A stretch of DNA of 64,000 bases from Streptomyces sp. NBC_01498. GTDB lineage: Bacteria > Actinomycetota > Actinomycetes > Streptomycetales > Streptomycetaceae. The notes under the pieces are model-generated. The model saw nothing but the letters and a program-made list of their open reading frames with translations, ran no database searches and was not told the DNA's origin. The DNA lies in NCBI RefSeq assembly GCF_036327775.1, contig NZ_CP109598.1, forward strand, positions 2,852,001 through 2,916,000, given 5' to 3'. This document shows, one piece after another, positions 21,774-30,550 of this stretch. Each line of letters starts with the position of its first letter. The stretch's first letter is position 1. The position numbers and the translations under genes are program-made.

Positions 21774-22624
21774 CACTCCCCCTCCTCGGCCGCGGGGCCC
21801 GTGGGGTTCGCGGGGTCGGACGCCGCGGTCTGCTGCGGCGCGTCGTGCGAGCTGAGGTGCTCGGCACCGGGCTGGGGCGTGTCCCGCGGGGCCGCTCCGT
21901 CGCGCGGGCGCGGCGTACGGGCCGGGATCGCCTCGCCCTTGGCGAGCTTGAGGCCGATCAGCGAGGCGGGGCCGGCGCCGCCGGTGGCGTCGACGGCGCC
22001 GGGGCGCTCGTCGGGGAAGCCCGCGAGGATGCGCGCGGTCTCCTTGTACGTGCACAGGGGCGCGCCACGCGTGGGGCTGACCTGTTCGCCGGCCCGCAGG
22101 TCGTCCACGAGCTGCTTCGCCGACTCGACGGTCTGGTTGTCGAAGAACTCCCAGTTGACCATCACCACCGGCGCGAAGTCGCAGGCCGCGTTGCACTCGA
22201 TGTGCTCCAGCGTGACCTTGCCGTCCTCGGTGGTCTCGTTGTTGCCGACCCCGAGGTGCTCCTTCAGCTCGTCGAAGATGGCGTCGCCGCCCATCACCGC
22301 GCAGAGCGTGTTGGTGCAGACGCCGACCTGGTAGTCGCCGGACGGCTTGCGCCGGTACATCGAGTAGAAGGTCGAGACGGCCGTGACCTCGGCGGTGGTC
22401 AGCCCGAGCATCTCGGCGCAGAACCGGACGCCGGTACGGGTGACGTACCCGTCCTCGGACTGGGTCAGGTGCAGCAGCGGCAGCAGGGCCGAGCGGCTGT
22501 CGGGGTAGCGGGCGATCACCTCCCGGGCGTCCGTCTCCAGCCGGGCGCGCACATCGGCCGGGTAGTCGGGGGCGGGGAGTTGGGGCATTCCGAGGCTGAC
22601 CTCGGAATTCGGTGTGGTGGTCAC
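21773..22624 (-). CDS. nuoE: NADH-quinone oxidoreductase subunit E (2Fe-2S)
   Basis: 283 residues, GTG 22624-22622 overlapping the nuoD stop. Thioredoxin-like 2Fe-2S protein (cluster N1a) with ligands in CTNTLC and [10 protein letters not shown]. The C-terminal 90 residues are low-complexity, Pro/Ala/Asp-rich and not needed for the fold; the E. coli protein is about 166 residues, so this is an actinobacterial extension. Confidence 0.95.
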   Translation of the reverse strand: MTTTPNSEVSLGMPQLPAPDYPADVRARLETDAREVIARYPDSRSALLPLLHLTQSEDGYVTRTGVRFCAEMLGLTTAEVTAVSTFYSMYRRKPSGDYQVGVCTNTLCAVMGGDAIFDELKEHLGVGNNETTEDGKVTLEHIECNAACDFAPVVMVNWEFFDNQTVESAKQLVDDLRAGEQVSPTRGAPLCTYKETARILAGFPDERPGAVDATGGAGPASLIGLKLAKGEAIPARTPRPRDGAAPRDTPQPGAEHLSSHDAPQQTAASDPANPTGPAAEEGE

Positions 22625-23955
22625 CGGTCGACGCCTCCCATCACGGGGTCGATGGACGCGACGGCGACGATGACGTCGGCGACCTGGCCGCCCTCACACA
22701 TGGCCGCCATGGACTGGAGATTGGTGAACGACGGGTCGCGGAAGTGGACCCGGTAGGGGCGGGTGCCCCCGTCGGAGACGACGTGCACGCCGAGTTCGCC
22801 CTTGGGCGATTCGACGGCGGCGTACGCCTGCCCCGGCGGCACCCGGAAGCCCTCCGTCACCAGCTTGAAGTGATGGATCAGAGCCTCCATGGAGGTGCCC
22901 ATGATGTTCTTGATGTGGTCGAGCGAGTTGCCGAGGCCGTCCGGGCCGAGCGCGAGCTGCGCGGGCCAGGCGATCTTCTTGTCGCCGACCATGACCGGGC
23001 CCGGCTCCAGCCGGTCCAGGCACTGCTCGACGATGCGCAGCGACTGCCGCATCTCCTCCAGCCGGATGAGGAAACGCCCGTAGGCGTCGCACGTGTCGGC
23101 GGTCGGGATGTCGAAGTCGTACGTCTCGTAACCGCAGTACGGGTCGGTCTTGCGCAGGTCGTGCGGCAGGCCGGCCGAGCGCAGGATCGGTCCGGTGGCG
23201 CCGAGCGCCATGCAGCCGGCCAGGTCGAGATAGCCGACGTCCTGCATACGGGCCTTGAAGATCGGGTTGCCGGTGGCGAGCGCGTCGTACTCCGGCAGGT
23301 TCTTGCGGAGCGTCTTCACCAGCTCGCGCAGGTGGTCGACGGCGCCCGGGGGAAGGTCCTGGGCGAGGCCGCCGGGCCGGATGTACGCGTGGTTCATGCG
23401 CAGTCCGGTGATCAGCTCGTAGGCGTCGAGAATCATTTCACGATCACGGAAGCCGTAGATCATGATCGTGGTCGCGCCGAGTTCCATGCCGCCGGTCGCG
23501 AGGCAGACCAGGTGCGAGGAGAGCCGGTTCAGCTCCATCAGCAGGACGCGGATGATGTTCGCCCGGTCCGGGATGTCGTCCTCGATGCCCAGCAGCGTCT
23601 CCACGGCACGGCAGTACGCCGTCTCGTTGAAGAACGACGTCAGGTAGTCCATGCGCGTGACGAAGGTGGTGCCCTGCGTCCAGTTGCGGAATTCGAGGTT
23701 CTTCTCGATACCGGTGTGCAGGTAACCGATGCCGCAGCGGGCCTCGGTGACGGTCTCGCCCTCGATCTCCAGGATCAGCCGCAGCACACCGTGCGTCGAC
23801 GGGTGCTGGGGACCCATGTTGACGATGATGCGCTCGTCGTCCGACTTGGCCGCGGTCTCGACGACCTCGTCCCAGTCGCCACCGGTGACGGTGTAGACGG
23901 TGCCCTCGGTGGTGGCACGAGGAGTGGCGTGTGGGGTGGAGTGTGGGGTGGTCAC
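22621..23955 (-). CDS. nuoD: NADH-quinone oxidoreductase subunit D
   Basis: 444 residues, GTG 23955-23953. The 49-kDa subunit related to NiFe-hydrogenase large subunits; it forms the quinone-binding pocket with NuoB. The conserved loop [15 protein letters not shown] carries the quinone-pocket histidine. It is separate from nuoC, unlike the fused nuoCD of E. coli. Confidence 0.96.
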   Translation of the reverse strand: MTTPHSTPHATPRATTEGTVYTVTGGDWDEVVETAAKSDDERIIVNMGPQHPSTHGVLRLILEIEGETVTEARCGIGYLHTGIEKNLEFRNWTQGTTFVTRMDYLTSFFNETAYCRAVETLLGIEDDIPDRANIIRVLLMELNRLSSHLVCLATGGMELGATTIMIYGFRDREMILDAYELITGLRMNHAYIRPGGLAQDLPPGAVDHLRELVKTLRKNLPEYDALATGNPIFKARMQDVGYLDLAGCMALGATGPILRSAGLPHDLRKTDPYCGYETYDFDIPTADTCDAYGRFLIRLEEMRQSLRIVEQCLDRLEPGPVMVGDKKIAWPAQLALGPDGLGNSLDHIKNIMGTSMEALIHHFKLVTEGFRVPPGQAYAAVESPKGELGVHVVSDGGTRPYRVHFRDPSFTNLQSMAAMCEGGQVADVIVAVASIDPVMGGVDR

Positions 23956-24704
23956 GAGTACGACCTCCGCTGGTCCGGAGCCGGGATCTGGGCGCCCTTG
24001 TACTCGACGGCGATACCGCCGAGGGGATAGTCCTTGCGCTGCGGGAAGCCCTGCCAGTCGTCCGGCATCATGATCCGGGTGAGGGCGGGGTGGCCGTCGA
24101 AGATCAGGCCGAAGAAGTCGTACGTCTCACGCTCGTGCCAGTCGTTGGTCGGATAGACCTCGACCAGGGACGGCACGTGCGGGTCACTGTCCGGCGCGGA
24201 GACCTCCAGGCGGATCACCCGGCCGTGCGTCAGGGACCGCAGGTGGTAGACGGCGTGCAGTTCACGGCCCTTGTCACCCAGGTAGTGGACGCCGGACACA
24301 CCCGTACACAGCTCGAAGCGGAGCGCCGGGTCGTCGCGGAGCGTCCGGGCGACTTGGAGCAGGTGCTCACGGGCGATGTGGAAGGTGAGTTCCTTCCGGT
24401 CGACGACCGTCTTCTCGATGGCGTGGGCGGGGAGCAGTCCCTGCTCCTCCAGCGCGCCTTCGAGTTCGTCGGCGATCTCGTCGAAGACCCCGTCGGGGCC
24501 GCCGTACGGACGGGACGCGGCACCGGGCAGGCTCACGGTCCGGACGAGACCGCCGTAACCGCTGGTGTCACCGCCACCGGTGTCGGTGCCGAACATGCCC
24601 TTGCGTACGCCGATGACCTCGCCGGCCCGGCCGACCTCGGACGGCACGTTCGCGCCGGGCTGGTTGTCTTCCGGTGTGCTCCCGGATCGCTGCTCGTCAC
24701 TCAC
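23952..24704 (-). CDS. nuoC: NADH-quinone oxidoreductase subunit C
   Basis: 250 residues; GTG 24704-24702 overlaps the nuoB stop as GTGA. The family signature [20 protein letters not shown] lies near the C-terminus. The first 50 residues are polar and variable. It is the 30-kDa scaffold subunit of the peripheral arm. Confidence 0.95.
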   Translation of the reverse strand: MSDEQRSGSTPEDNQPGANVPSEVGRAGEVIGVRKGMFGTDTGGGDTSGYGGLVRTVSLPGAASRPYGGPDGVFDEIADELEGALEEQGLLPAHAIEKTVVDRKELTFHIAREHLLQVARTLRDDPALRFELCTGVSGVHYLGDKGRELHAVYHLRSLTHGRVIRLEVSAPDSDPHVPSLVEVYPTNDWHERETYDFFGLIFDGHPALTRIMMPDDWQGFPQRKDYPLGGIAVEYKGAQIPAPDQRRSYS

Positions 24705-25255
24705 CGCAGCAGCCCCTTCATCTCGATCATGGGAAGCGCCCTGAGCGCCGCCTCCTCCGCCTCGCGGGCGGCTTCCTCCGCGTTGACCCCGAGCTTGGAG
24801 CCCTGGACCTTCTGGTGGAGCTTGAGGATGGCGTCCATCAGCATTTCCGGACGCGGCGGGCAGCCCGGCAGGTAGATGTCGACAGGGACGATGTGGTCGA
24901 CGCCCTGGACGATCGCGTAGTTGTTGAACATGCCGCCGGACGACGCGCACACCCCCATGGAGATGACCCACTTGGGATTCGGCATCTGGTCGTAGACCTG
25001 CCGCAGCACGGGCGCCATCTTCTGGCTCACCCGTCCCGCGACGATCATCAGGTCCGCCTGGCGCGGCGAACCGCGGAAGACCTCCATGCCGAACCGCGCG
25101 AGGTCGTACCGGCCGGCGCCCGTCGTCATCATCTCGATGGCGCAGCAGGCGAGGCCGAAGGTCGCCGGGAACATGGACGACTTGCGCACCCAGCCCGCGG
25201 CCTGCTCGACGGTGGTGAGCAGAAATCCGCTCGGCAGCTTCTCTTCGAGTCCCAT
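24701..25255 (-). CDS. nuoB: NADH-quinone oxidoreductase subunit B (cluster N2)
   Basis: 184 residues, ATG 25255-25253. Cys ligands of terminal cluster N2 are visible as LACCAIEMM (adjacent pair), [10 protein letters not shown] and LPGCPPRPE. It hands electrons to menaquinone. It starts 20 bases after the nuoA stop. Confidence 0.96.
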   Translation of the reverse strand: MGLEEKLPSGFLLTTVEQAAGWVRKSSMFPATFGLACCAIEMMTTGAGRYDLARFGMEVFRGSPRQADLMIVAGRVSQKMAPVLRQVYDQMPNPKWVISMGVCASSGGMFNNYAIVQGVDHIVPVDIYLPGCPPRPEMLMDAILKLHQKVQGSKLGVNAEEAAREAEEAALRALPMIEMKGLLR

Positions 25256-25275
25256 TGGTTAGCCCCTCCGCGCCT

Positions 25276-25635
25276 TTAGTCCCATTCCAGACCGCCGCGC
25301 CGCCACACATACGCGTAGGCGACGAAGACGGTGAGCACGAAGAGCAGCATCTCCACGAGCCCGAAAAGCCCGAGCGCGTCGAAGGTGACGGCCCAGGGGT
25401 AAAGGAAGACGACTTCGATGTCGAAAATGATGAAGAGCATCGCCGTCAGGTAGTACTTGATGGGAAAGCGGCCACCTCCGGCCGGCGTGGGAGTGGGCTC
25501 GATGCCGCACTCGTACGCTTCGAGTTTTGCCCGGTTGTACCTTTTCGGGCCGATAAGCGTGGCCGCCACCACGGAGAAGATCGCAAACGCGGCACCGAGA
25601 GCGCCGAGCACGAGGATTGGCGCGTAGGCATTCAC
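25276..25635 (-). CDS. nuoA: NADH-quinone oxidoreductase subunit A
   Basis: 119 residues from GTG 25635-25633 with GAGGAGC upstream; the N-terminus [15 protein letters not shown] is typical of streptomycete NuoA. Three helices; the loop [20 protein letters not shown] is the segment that moves near the quinone site. First gene of the operon, with the operator at 25717-25732 about 80 bases upstream. Confidence 0.95.
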   Translation of the reverse strand: MNAYAPILVLGALGAAFAIFSVVAATLIGPKRYNRAKLEAYECGIEPTPTPAGGGRFPIKYYLTAMLFIIFDIEVVFLYPWAVTFDALGLFGLVEMLLFVLTVFVAYAYVWRRGGLEWD

Positions 25636-25704
25636 GCTCCTCGCTCCTTCCAGTCGTCCCTGACCGTTGGTCCTCAACCGAGCTTCTGTCTCGCCGCCCC
25701 GCGA

Positions 25705-25733
25705 AGATCACGCGTATGTGAGGCAGTTCACAA
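25705..25733 (-). promoter_or_regulatory. Putative nuoA promoter overlapping the Rex site
   Basis: On the minus strand TTGTGA (25733-25728), a 17-base spacer and TGATCT (25710-25705) make a plausible sigma-70-type promoter about 70 bases before the nuoA start. The -35 lies inside the Rex-like palindrome, so bound repressor would block it. The hexamers are imperfect. Confidence 0.4.
25717..25732 (-). promoter_or_regulatory. Rex-type operator upstream of nuoA
   Basis: Minus strand reads TGTGAACTGCCTCACA. The published Streptomyces coelicolor Rex operator consensus is TGTGAACnnnTTCACA, so this site differs at one position. Rex senses the NADH/NAD+ ratio and, in S. coelicolor, controls cydABCD, rex-hemACD and nuoA-N. 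The site lies about 80 bases upstream of the nuoA start. A CRP-like reading (TGTGA-N6-TCACA) also fits the palindrome. Confidence 0.75.
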
Positions 25734-26438
25734 GCCGGACTGCCCCGCATCCTATGCCTCAGGGTCTGTGATCTGCGACACGGGGTGGGGGAAGGAGTTT
25801 GTGATCTCCACCACCCGACGATCGATCATGTGTCGGAGCGCCCTCGGATCACCGAACAGGGAGCGCCCGCACGGTCACTTGAGGTAACAACGCGGAGAGT
25901 CACCGCTGGTCGGAGGCGTGCGGTCCCTATCAAGGCGGCACGGAGAGCAGCAAATTGGAGATGGACACGGGCGAGTGATAGATGGGTCTCACGCCCGCCC
26001 GGGAGGCTCCCGGGAGCGGAGGGAAGGCGGAGCGCGGGAGAGGTCCGGGAGGAGTCCGCGATCGGCCCGCGGGACGCCGGAGCGTCGACGGGACGGACCG
26101 GCGGGACGCCGGGGCCGGCCCCGGGGGCGGATCACGTGCACGCGTTCACGAGCGGTTCACCGACGATTCTCAGCCGTCACCTTCCTGTGACCTGCACCAC
26201 TCCACCCAACCCCGACATTTGCGGGGCTTGGCCATCGGAGCGAACGGATGGTAGGTGGCGGGCAATTGGGGTGATTCGCCGAAAGGCTCTGATCACAGCC
26301 ATGATCACGAGTGTCCGTTATGACCGTTACGGCGTCAATAAAGGCCGCTGTCAAGCGGATTGATCTATTCCGAACGTAACTGTGGCGCAACACACGTTTC
26401 TTGAAGGGAACCCGGAGGCCCTGATAGCGATAGGTCCC
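25734..26438. other. Long intergenic region between nuoA and the NlpC/P60 gene
   Basis: About 700 bases with no supportable gene on either strand. It contains the promoters for both divergent genes and GC-rich inverted segments at 25990-26120 (for example gggaggctcccgggag). The last 170 bases (26270-26400) are AT-richer. I looked for the c-di-AMP (ydaO) riboswitch that precedes some Streptomyces cell-wall hydrolase genes and did not see its conserved blocks. Confidence 0.4.
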
Positions 26439-27248
26439 ATGTCCCACACCGCTCACATACCCAGCCACCGGAAGCCCCGCCGAAGCGCGTCGAAAACGGC
26501 GATCCGGTCCGGAGTTGCCGGTGGCGTCCTCAGCACCATGGCGCTGGCCGGTGCCGCCGCTCCGGCCAACGCCGAGCCGGTCACCGAGACCATCGAGATG
26601 CCCACGCTCACCTCGGGTCTGGCCGACAGCACCGCGCGTTCCGCCGAGGTGACCCAGCGGATCGCCGCGGACCTGGACCTGCGGGTACGGCAGGACTCCG
26701 CCGCCGCCCACGCCGCGAAGCTCGCCAAGAAGGCCAAGGCCGAGGCCGAGCGCAAGGCCGAGGCGAAGGAGAAGGCGGCAGCCGCCGACCGCGCCCGGGC
26801 CGCCTCGGAGCGCGCCTCGCGCTCCGAGGAGCGGACCACGCTCTCCGCCTCCGGCTCCGCCGCCCCGGCCTCGTACAGCACCACGCAGGCCAGCGGTTCG
26901 GCCGCCGCCGTGCTGGCGTTCGCGCGTGCCCAGGTCGGCGACGCGTACGTGCTCGGCTCCACCGGGCCCAACTCGTGGGACTGCTCCGGCCTCGTCCAGG
27001 CCGCCTACCGCCAGGCCGGGGTCGAACTGCCCCGCACCTCGGGCCCGCAGTCGACCGCCGGTACGCAGGTCTCCCTGGACAACCTCCAGCCCGGCGACAT
27101 CCTTTACTGGGGCGGGGCGGGCGGCGCGTACCACGTGGCGATCTACTCCGGCGGCGGCAACTTCATCGGCGCGCAGAACTCCGGTACGGGCGTGGTCGAG
27201 AAGTCGCTGGACTGGGACCCGCCGACCGGCGCGGTCCGGCTCCTCTGA
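26439..27248 (+). CDS. Secreted NlpC/P60 peptidoglycan endopeptidase
   Basis: 269 residues from ATG 26439. A long signal peptide (basic head to about residue 22, hydrophobic run ending PANAEP near 48) is followed by a charged Ala/Lys/Glu coiled-coil stretch (about 80-135). The NlpC/P60 domain occupies the C-terminal 115 residues, with the catalytic Cys in NSWDCSGLVQAAY, the His in GGAYHVAIYSGGG and a downstream polar residue. It cleaves D-Glu-diaminopimelate-type bonds in wall peptides. The next gene is also a wall hydrolase. Confidence 0.92.
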   Translation: MSHTAHIPSHRKPRRSASKTAIRSGVAGGVLSTMALAGAAAPANAEPVTETIEMPTLTSGLADSTARSAEVTQRIAADLDLRVRQDSAAAHAAKLAKKAKAEAERKAEAKEKAAAADRARAASERASRSEERTTLSASGSAAPASYSTTQASGSAAAVLAFARAQVGDAYVLGSTGPNSWDCSGLVQAAYRQAGVELPRTSGPQSTAGTQVSLDNLQPGDILYWGGAGGAYHVAIYSGGGNFIGAQNSGTGVVEKSLDWDPPTGAVRLL

Positions 27249-27266
27249 ACGCACCTCCGGCACCAC

Positions 27267-27310
27267 CGAAGGGCCGTCGCTCCCCCGCCCCGGGGAACGG
27301 CGGCCCTTCG
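27267..27310. terminator. Stem-loop terminator after the NlpC/P60 gene
   Basis: Perfect 10-bp outer stem (27267-27276 with 27301-27310) around a GC-rich inner part, 19 bases beyond the stop. The spacer to the next gene also holds imperfect ggggtccgtacc...cctccgtac repeats (27325-27412). Confidence 0.7.
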
Positions 27311-27535
27311 CCGTGCCGTGGCGCCGGGGTCCGTACCGCCTCCGTGGGCGCCGTGCCGTACGCCTCCGTACGGCGCCGGGGTCCGTACCCGCCTCCGTAC
27401 CGTCCCCGCGCCCCGGCGTACCCCCAACGGTCCCTCGCGACACGCGTGTTCGAGAGTGCCCGCCGCCTCGCACGGGCATCGGAAGGACAGGGCACGACCT
27501 CTCCCCCCACAGGCACCACGCAGGAGGCACCACCG

Positions 27536-28147
27536 ATGACTGTCAAAGGCGTCGACGTATCGTCGTACCAGAGCTCGTCGTTCGCCACGAAGGGCCTCGA
27601 CTTCGCGATCGTCAAGGCCACCGAGGGCACCTCGTACCTCAACCCCCGCATGGCGGCGCAGGCTTCGCACGCGCGGGACGCCGGGCTGGTGGTCGGCTTC
27701 TACCACTTCCTGCGGCCCGGCGGCGTGAAGGCGCAGGCGGAGTACTTCGTGAAGCAGGCCGCCGAACACGCGGGCGACCCGCTGTTCGCCGACTGGGAGG
27801 ACCCGGACGTCTCCTGCGCGTCGAAGGACGCCTTCCTGGCGGAGGTCCAGCGGCTGCGGGGCGCGGACCACCGCGTCGGGCTGTACTGCAACCGGGACTT
27901 CTGGCTCAACCACGACACCACCAGCGAGGCCGGCGACGCCCTGTGGATCGCGGACTACGTGACGGCGGGCAAGCCGCGGATCAAGGCCGCGTGGAAGTTC
28001 CACCAGTACACGGACACCCCGATCGACACGAACGTCGGCCGGTTCGCCGACGCCGCGGCCCTGCGGAGCTGGGCCGGGGGCGCCGGCGGCAAGAGCCTGG
28101 CGGCGCTCGCCGACGAGGGCTTCCAGGTCAGCGGCGCCGAGGAGTAG
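27536..28147 (+). CDS. GH25 family lysozyme (N-acetylmuramidase)
   Basis: 203 residues from ATG 27536, with AGGAGG upstream. Glycoside hydrolase family 25 features are GVDVSSYQ at the start, FAIVKATEGTSY, VGFYHFLRPGG, LFADWEDPD (acidic catalytic cluster) and ALWIADYV. It hydrolyses the MurNAc-GlcNAc bond. No signal peptide is visible, which is frequent in streptomycete GH25 proteins of this size. The last 231 bp, including the stop, are duplicated exactly at 31360-31590 on the far side of the restriction-modification island, which begins at the base after the stop codon. Confidence 0.9.
   Translation: MTVKGVDVSSYQSSSFATKGLDFAIVKATEGTSYLNPRMAAQASHARDAGLVVGFYHFLRPGGVKAQAEYFVKQAAEHAGDPLFADWEDPDVSCASKDAFLAEVQRLRGADHRVGLYCNRDFWLNHDTTSEAGDALWIADYVTAGKPRIKAAWKFHQYTDTPIDTNVGRFADAAALRSWAGGAGGKSLAALADEGFQVSGAEE
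27917..28147 (+). repeat. Left 231-bp direct repeat flanking the R-M island
   Basis: Identical by reading to 31360-31590. The repeat runs from inside the lysozyme gene (ACCACCAGCGAGG) to its TAG stop; the bases on both outer and inner sides differ between the copies, so the ends are sharp. Identity over 231 bp implies a recent event or ongoing conversion. Confidence 0.95.
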
Positions 28148-28233
28148 AAACAGGCGATTCGAGTTGGTCCCGCCCGTTCCCCGGTCGGCCCACTAGAAAG
28201 GGTCGAGAAAGACGCGCTCTCGGTTCCGTGGCG

Positions 28234-29115
28234 TCACTCGTCGAGTGTGCCATCCTCGTCCTCGCTCTCGATCCCGTCCTCGGCCTCGTTCTTGCCAGGC
28301 TTCCGAGTCCTCGGCTCCTGGTCGAAAACTCCCTCCGGCCGGTAGTAGCGACGGGCACTGGGATAGGACGTCGGGCTGTCGTCGTACATGATCACCCAAC
28401 CGAGCAAAGAGCAGATTTGCCATCTGCCGGTCAAGTGTCGCGCCACGAAACGAAGCGCTTGGTCAACGTTAATTTCCCCCTCGGGGACGTTGACCATTCG
28501 TTCCCTGAACGCGGCCGCCTGCTTGAAGCGGAAGAGGAACGGTATGCCGCGCTTGATCGTCACCAGCACGTCATGCAGCGACTGAACACCCGGCTTGAGC
28601 CCTTCCACGTGGCGAGAAAGGTCGATGGGAAACTCAAGGTCGAAGTGATTTCTCTTGATCACGGTCTTGTCGCGGTTGCGCCCAGGATCGTTGTTTCCGA
28701 ATCCACGATTGTTCCAGACGATCTTTCCCTCCTTGAGATGCTTTTTGATCAGCATTTTTTCCGGAGATACAGAGGAAAGATCTTCTTCAACGAACAAACA
28801 CTTGAATGACATCTCGTCGATGGAAATGCCTTCTCGGCCGGACAACTTGTAGAGGTGATTCCCAAGACGGTCGGGAAGCGGCTCATCGGCCTTCCCGACG
28901 TAGGCGAGCTGTCGCTCATTGCCTGATTCCTGGCGGAAGATCTGGTAGACCCCGGACATGTTGGGAAGGCCGAGCTTCTCAGCCTGCGGAGCGAGCGCGC
29001 CAAGATTCTCCGCGGTGAGAGGAGCCGGCTCCAATTTCTTCAGGGCGGCGTACAGCTGCGTGCTCAGCGCCTCCGTGATACTGAGCCGGAACTGATCACT
29101 GTAGCCGTCGCCCAT
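28234..29115 (-). CDS. GIY-YIG type II restriction endonuclease, Eco29kI-like
   Basis: 293 residues from ATG 29115 (an upstream GTG at 29154 would add 13). Counting from that GTG, GIY-YIG features are SGVYQIF (Y70), LAYVGKAD (Y85), RLGNH (R96, H100), a glutamate in SPEKMLIKKH (E132) and an Asn in WNNRGF. The R-x3-H pair and the later E and N mirror the catalytic set of Eco29kI, whose target is CCGCGG. It is divergent from a C5 methylase, as expected of a type II pair. Target specificity is inferred from family likeness only. The tail (after about residue 255) is acidic and probably disordered. Codon use is less GC3-biased than that of neighbours. Confidence 0.75.
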   Translation of the reverse strand: MGDGYSDQFRLSITEALSTQLYAALKKLEPAPLTAENLGALAPQAEKLGLPNMSGVYQIFRQESGNERQLAYVGKADEPLPDRLGNHLYKLSGREGISIDEMSFKCLFVEEDLSSVSPEKMLIKKHLKEGKIVWNNRGFGNNDPGRNRDKTVIKRNHFDLEFPIDLSRHVEGLKPGVQSLHDVLVTIKRGIPFLFRFKQAAAFRERMVNVPEGEINVDQALRFVARHLTGRWQICSLLGWVIMYDDSPTSYPSARRYYRPEGVFDQEPRTRKPGKNEAEDGIESEDEDGTLDE

Positions 29116-29221
29116 CTGCGCACCCCGTTCCGTTGAAACCCTTGATCGCGACACAGCTTATCTGGTCCAACTGGGGCACATGGGAGCCAAGTTGCCAGAC
29201 GTGACACCATGATCACACACT

Positions 29222-29239
29222 CCGCGGTATGGTTCTTCC
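29222..29239 (+). promoter_or_regulatory. Putative leaderless methylase promoter abutting a CCGCGG site
   Basis: TATGGT (29228-29233, TAnnnT form) lies six bases before the methylase ATG at 29240, and no ribosome-binding site is present, so the mRNA probably starts at or next to the AUG. CCGCGG occupies 29222-29227, touching the -10. If the enzymes recognise CCGCGG, methylation here could regulate the gene. No good -35 was found at standard spacing. Confidence 0.45.
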
Positions 29240-30550
29240 ATGCCTGATCTGCGCGAAGAGCGCCAAGAGGTCGGATCCTGCGTCGAGTTGTTCGCCGGCG
29301 GCGGGGGACTCGCGATGGCTGTGCATGCCGCTGGCTTCCGCCCGCTGCTGGTGAACGAGTACGCCAAGCGAGCATGTGAGTCGTTGAGATCGAACCCACC
29401 GGACCCGGATGAGCCGGAGAAGCCCTGGCCGCTCGTCCAGGGCGATGTACGCGACATCGACTTCACCGACCTTGTCACGGAGGAGGTCGATGTCCTCGCG
29501 GGCGGCCCTCCCTGCCAGCCGTTCAGCCTCGGGGGTGCGCACAAAGGCATGGAGGACGAACGGAACATGTTCCCGGAGATGTTCCGCGCCATCCGGGAGA
29601 TGAAGCCGAAGGCGGTCATCTGCGAGAATGTTCGCGGCTTGCTCCGACCTTCTTTCAAACCCTACTTCAACTACATCTTGAACGAGATGCGGCTTCCGTT
29701 CGTGGAACGTGAAAAGAACGCGACCTGGGAAGACCACAACGACATACTTGAAAAACTGATCGCGAACGAATCGGTTGAGCCGTCGCAGCGATACGTAGTC
29801 ACCGAGGCGGAAGTCAACGCGGCCGACTACGGTGTCCCGCAGATTCGGAATCGAGTGATCATCGTAGCGTTTCGCTCTGACCTCGATGTCGACTGGGGCG
29901 AGTTCATGCCGAGGGAGACCCACTCCCAGGAATCGCTGATCCACTCCATGCGCGAGGGCGGACCGTACTGGAACCGGCACAATGTGCCTGCGGATGTTCG
30001 CGATCGTGTCATCGCCGGCCTTCCCGACCTCGACTACGAGAACAAGAAAGTCAAGAAGAAGCTGGACCTGGAGCCGTGGCGTACGTTGCGCGACGCCATC
30101 GCGGGAGTCGACGAGAACGAAGGAAAACCGCTTCCGTACATTACGGAGGAAGCCGTCAAGGAAAAAATCCAAGTGGGCGGCTTCCCCGACCACGTCGGAT
30201 GGCCTGGTGCGCGCATGTATACCGGGCACACGCCAAACCTGCTGGACCGGCCCGCCAAGACCGTGAAGGCGGGCGTCCACGGCGTACCTGGCGGGGAATC
30301 CGTCATGCGGCTCGACAACGTCGACTTCGTCAATTACGGGGGAGGAGACGGATACCGATACATGACCGTGCGAGAAACGGCGCGAGTCATGACCTTCCCG
30401 GACCGTTGGATTCTCGATGGGCCACGGGGAGAGAAGATGCGGCAGTTGGGCAACGCCGTCCCCGTCAAGCTGGGGACGGCTTTCTCAGAGGCTGTCGCGA
30501 ACGCTCTCAAGTCCGTTGGCCTTTTGGAGACCCCGGAGAAGCGGAAGTGA
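29240..30550 (+). CDS. DNA (cytosine-5-)-methyltransferase
   Basis: 436 residues. C5-methylase motifs in order: I, ELFAGGGGLAMAV (SAM binding); IV, GGPPCQPFS with catalytic C92; VI, ENVRG (E129, N130, V131); VIII, QIRNR (201-205); X, QLGNAVPVKLG near residue 402. The target-recognition region between VIII and X is about 170 residues. It protects DNA from the divergent endonuclease. The stop overlaps the next gene (GTGA). The start has no Shine-Dalgarno sequence. Confidence 0.93.
   Translation: MPDLREERQEVGSCVELFAGGGGLAMAVHAAGFRPLLVNEYAKRACESLRSNPPDPDEPEKPWPLVQGDVRDIDFTDLVTEEVDVLAGGPPCQPFSLGGAHKGMEDERNMFPEMFRAIREMKPKAVICENVRGLLRPSFKPYFNYILNEMRLPFVEREKNATWEDHNDILEKLIANESVEPSQRYVVTEAEVNAADYGVPQIRNRVIIVAFRSDLDVDWGEFMPRETHSQESLIHSMREGGPYWNRHNVPADVRDRVIAGLPDLDYENKKVKKKLDLEPWRTLRDAIAGVDENEGKPLPYITEEAVKEKIQVGGFPDHVGWPGARMYTGHTPNLLDRPAKTVKAGVHGVPGGESVMRLDNVDFVNYGGGDGYRYMTVRETARVMTFPDRWILDGPRGEKMRQLGNAVPVKLGTAFSEAVANALKSVGLLETPEKRK

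Noticed and set aside
25734..26438. c-di-AMP (ydaO) riboswitch before the NlpC/P60 gene
   Set aside because: Looked for because this element precedes wall-hydrolase genes in Streptomyces, but the conserved sequence blocks and the repeated helices are not present.
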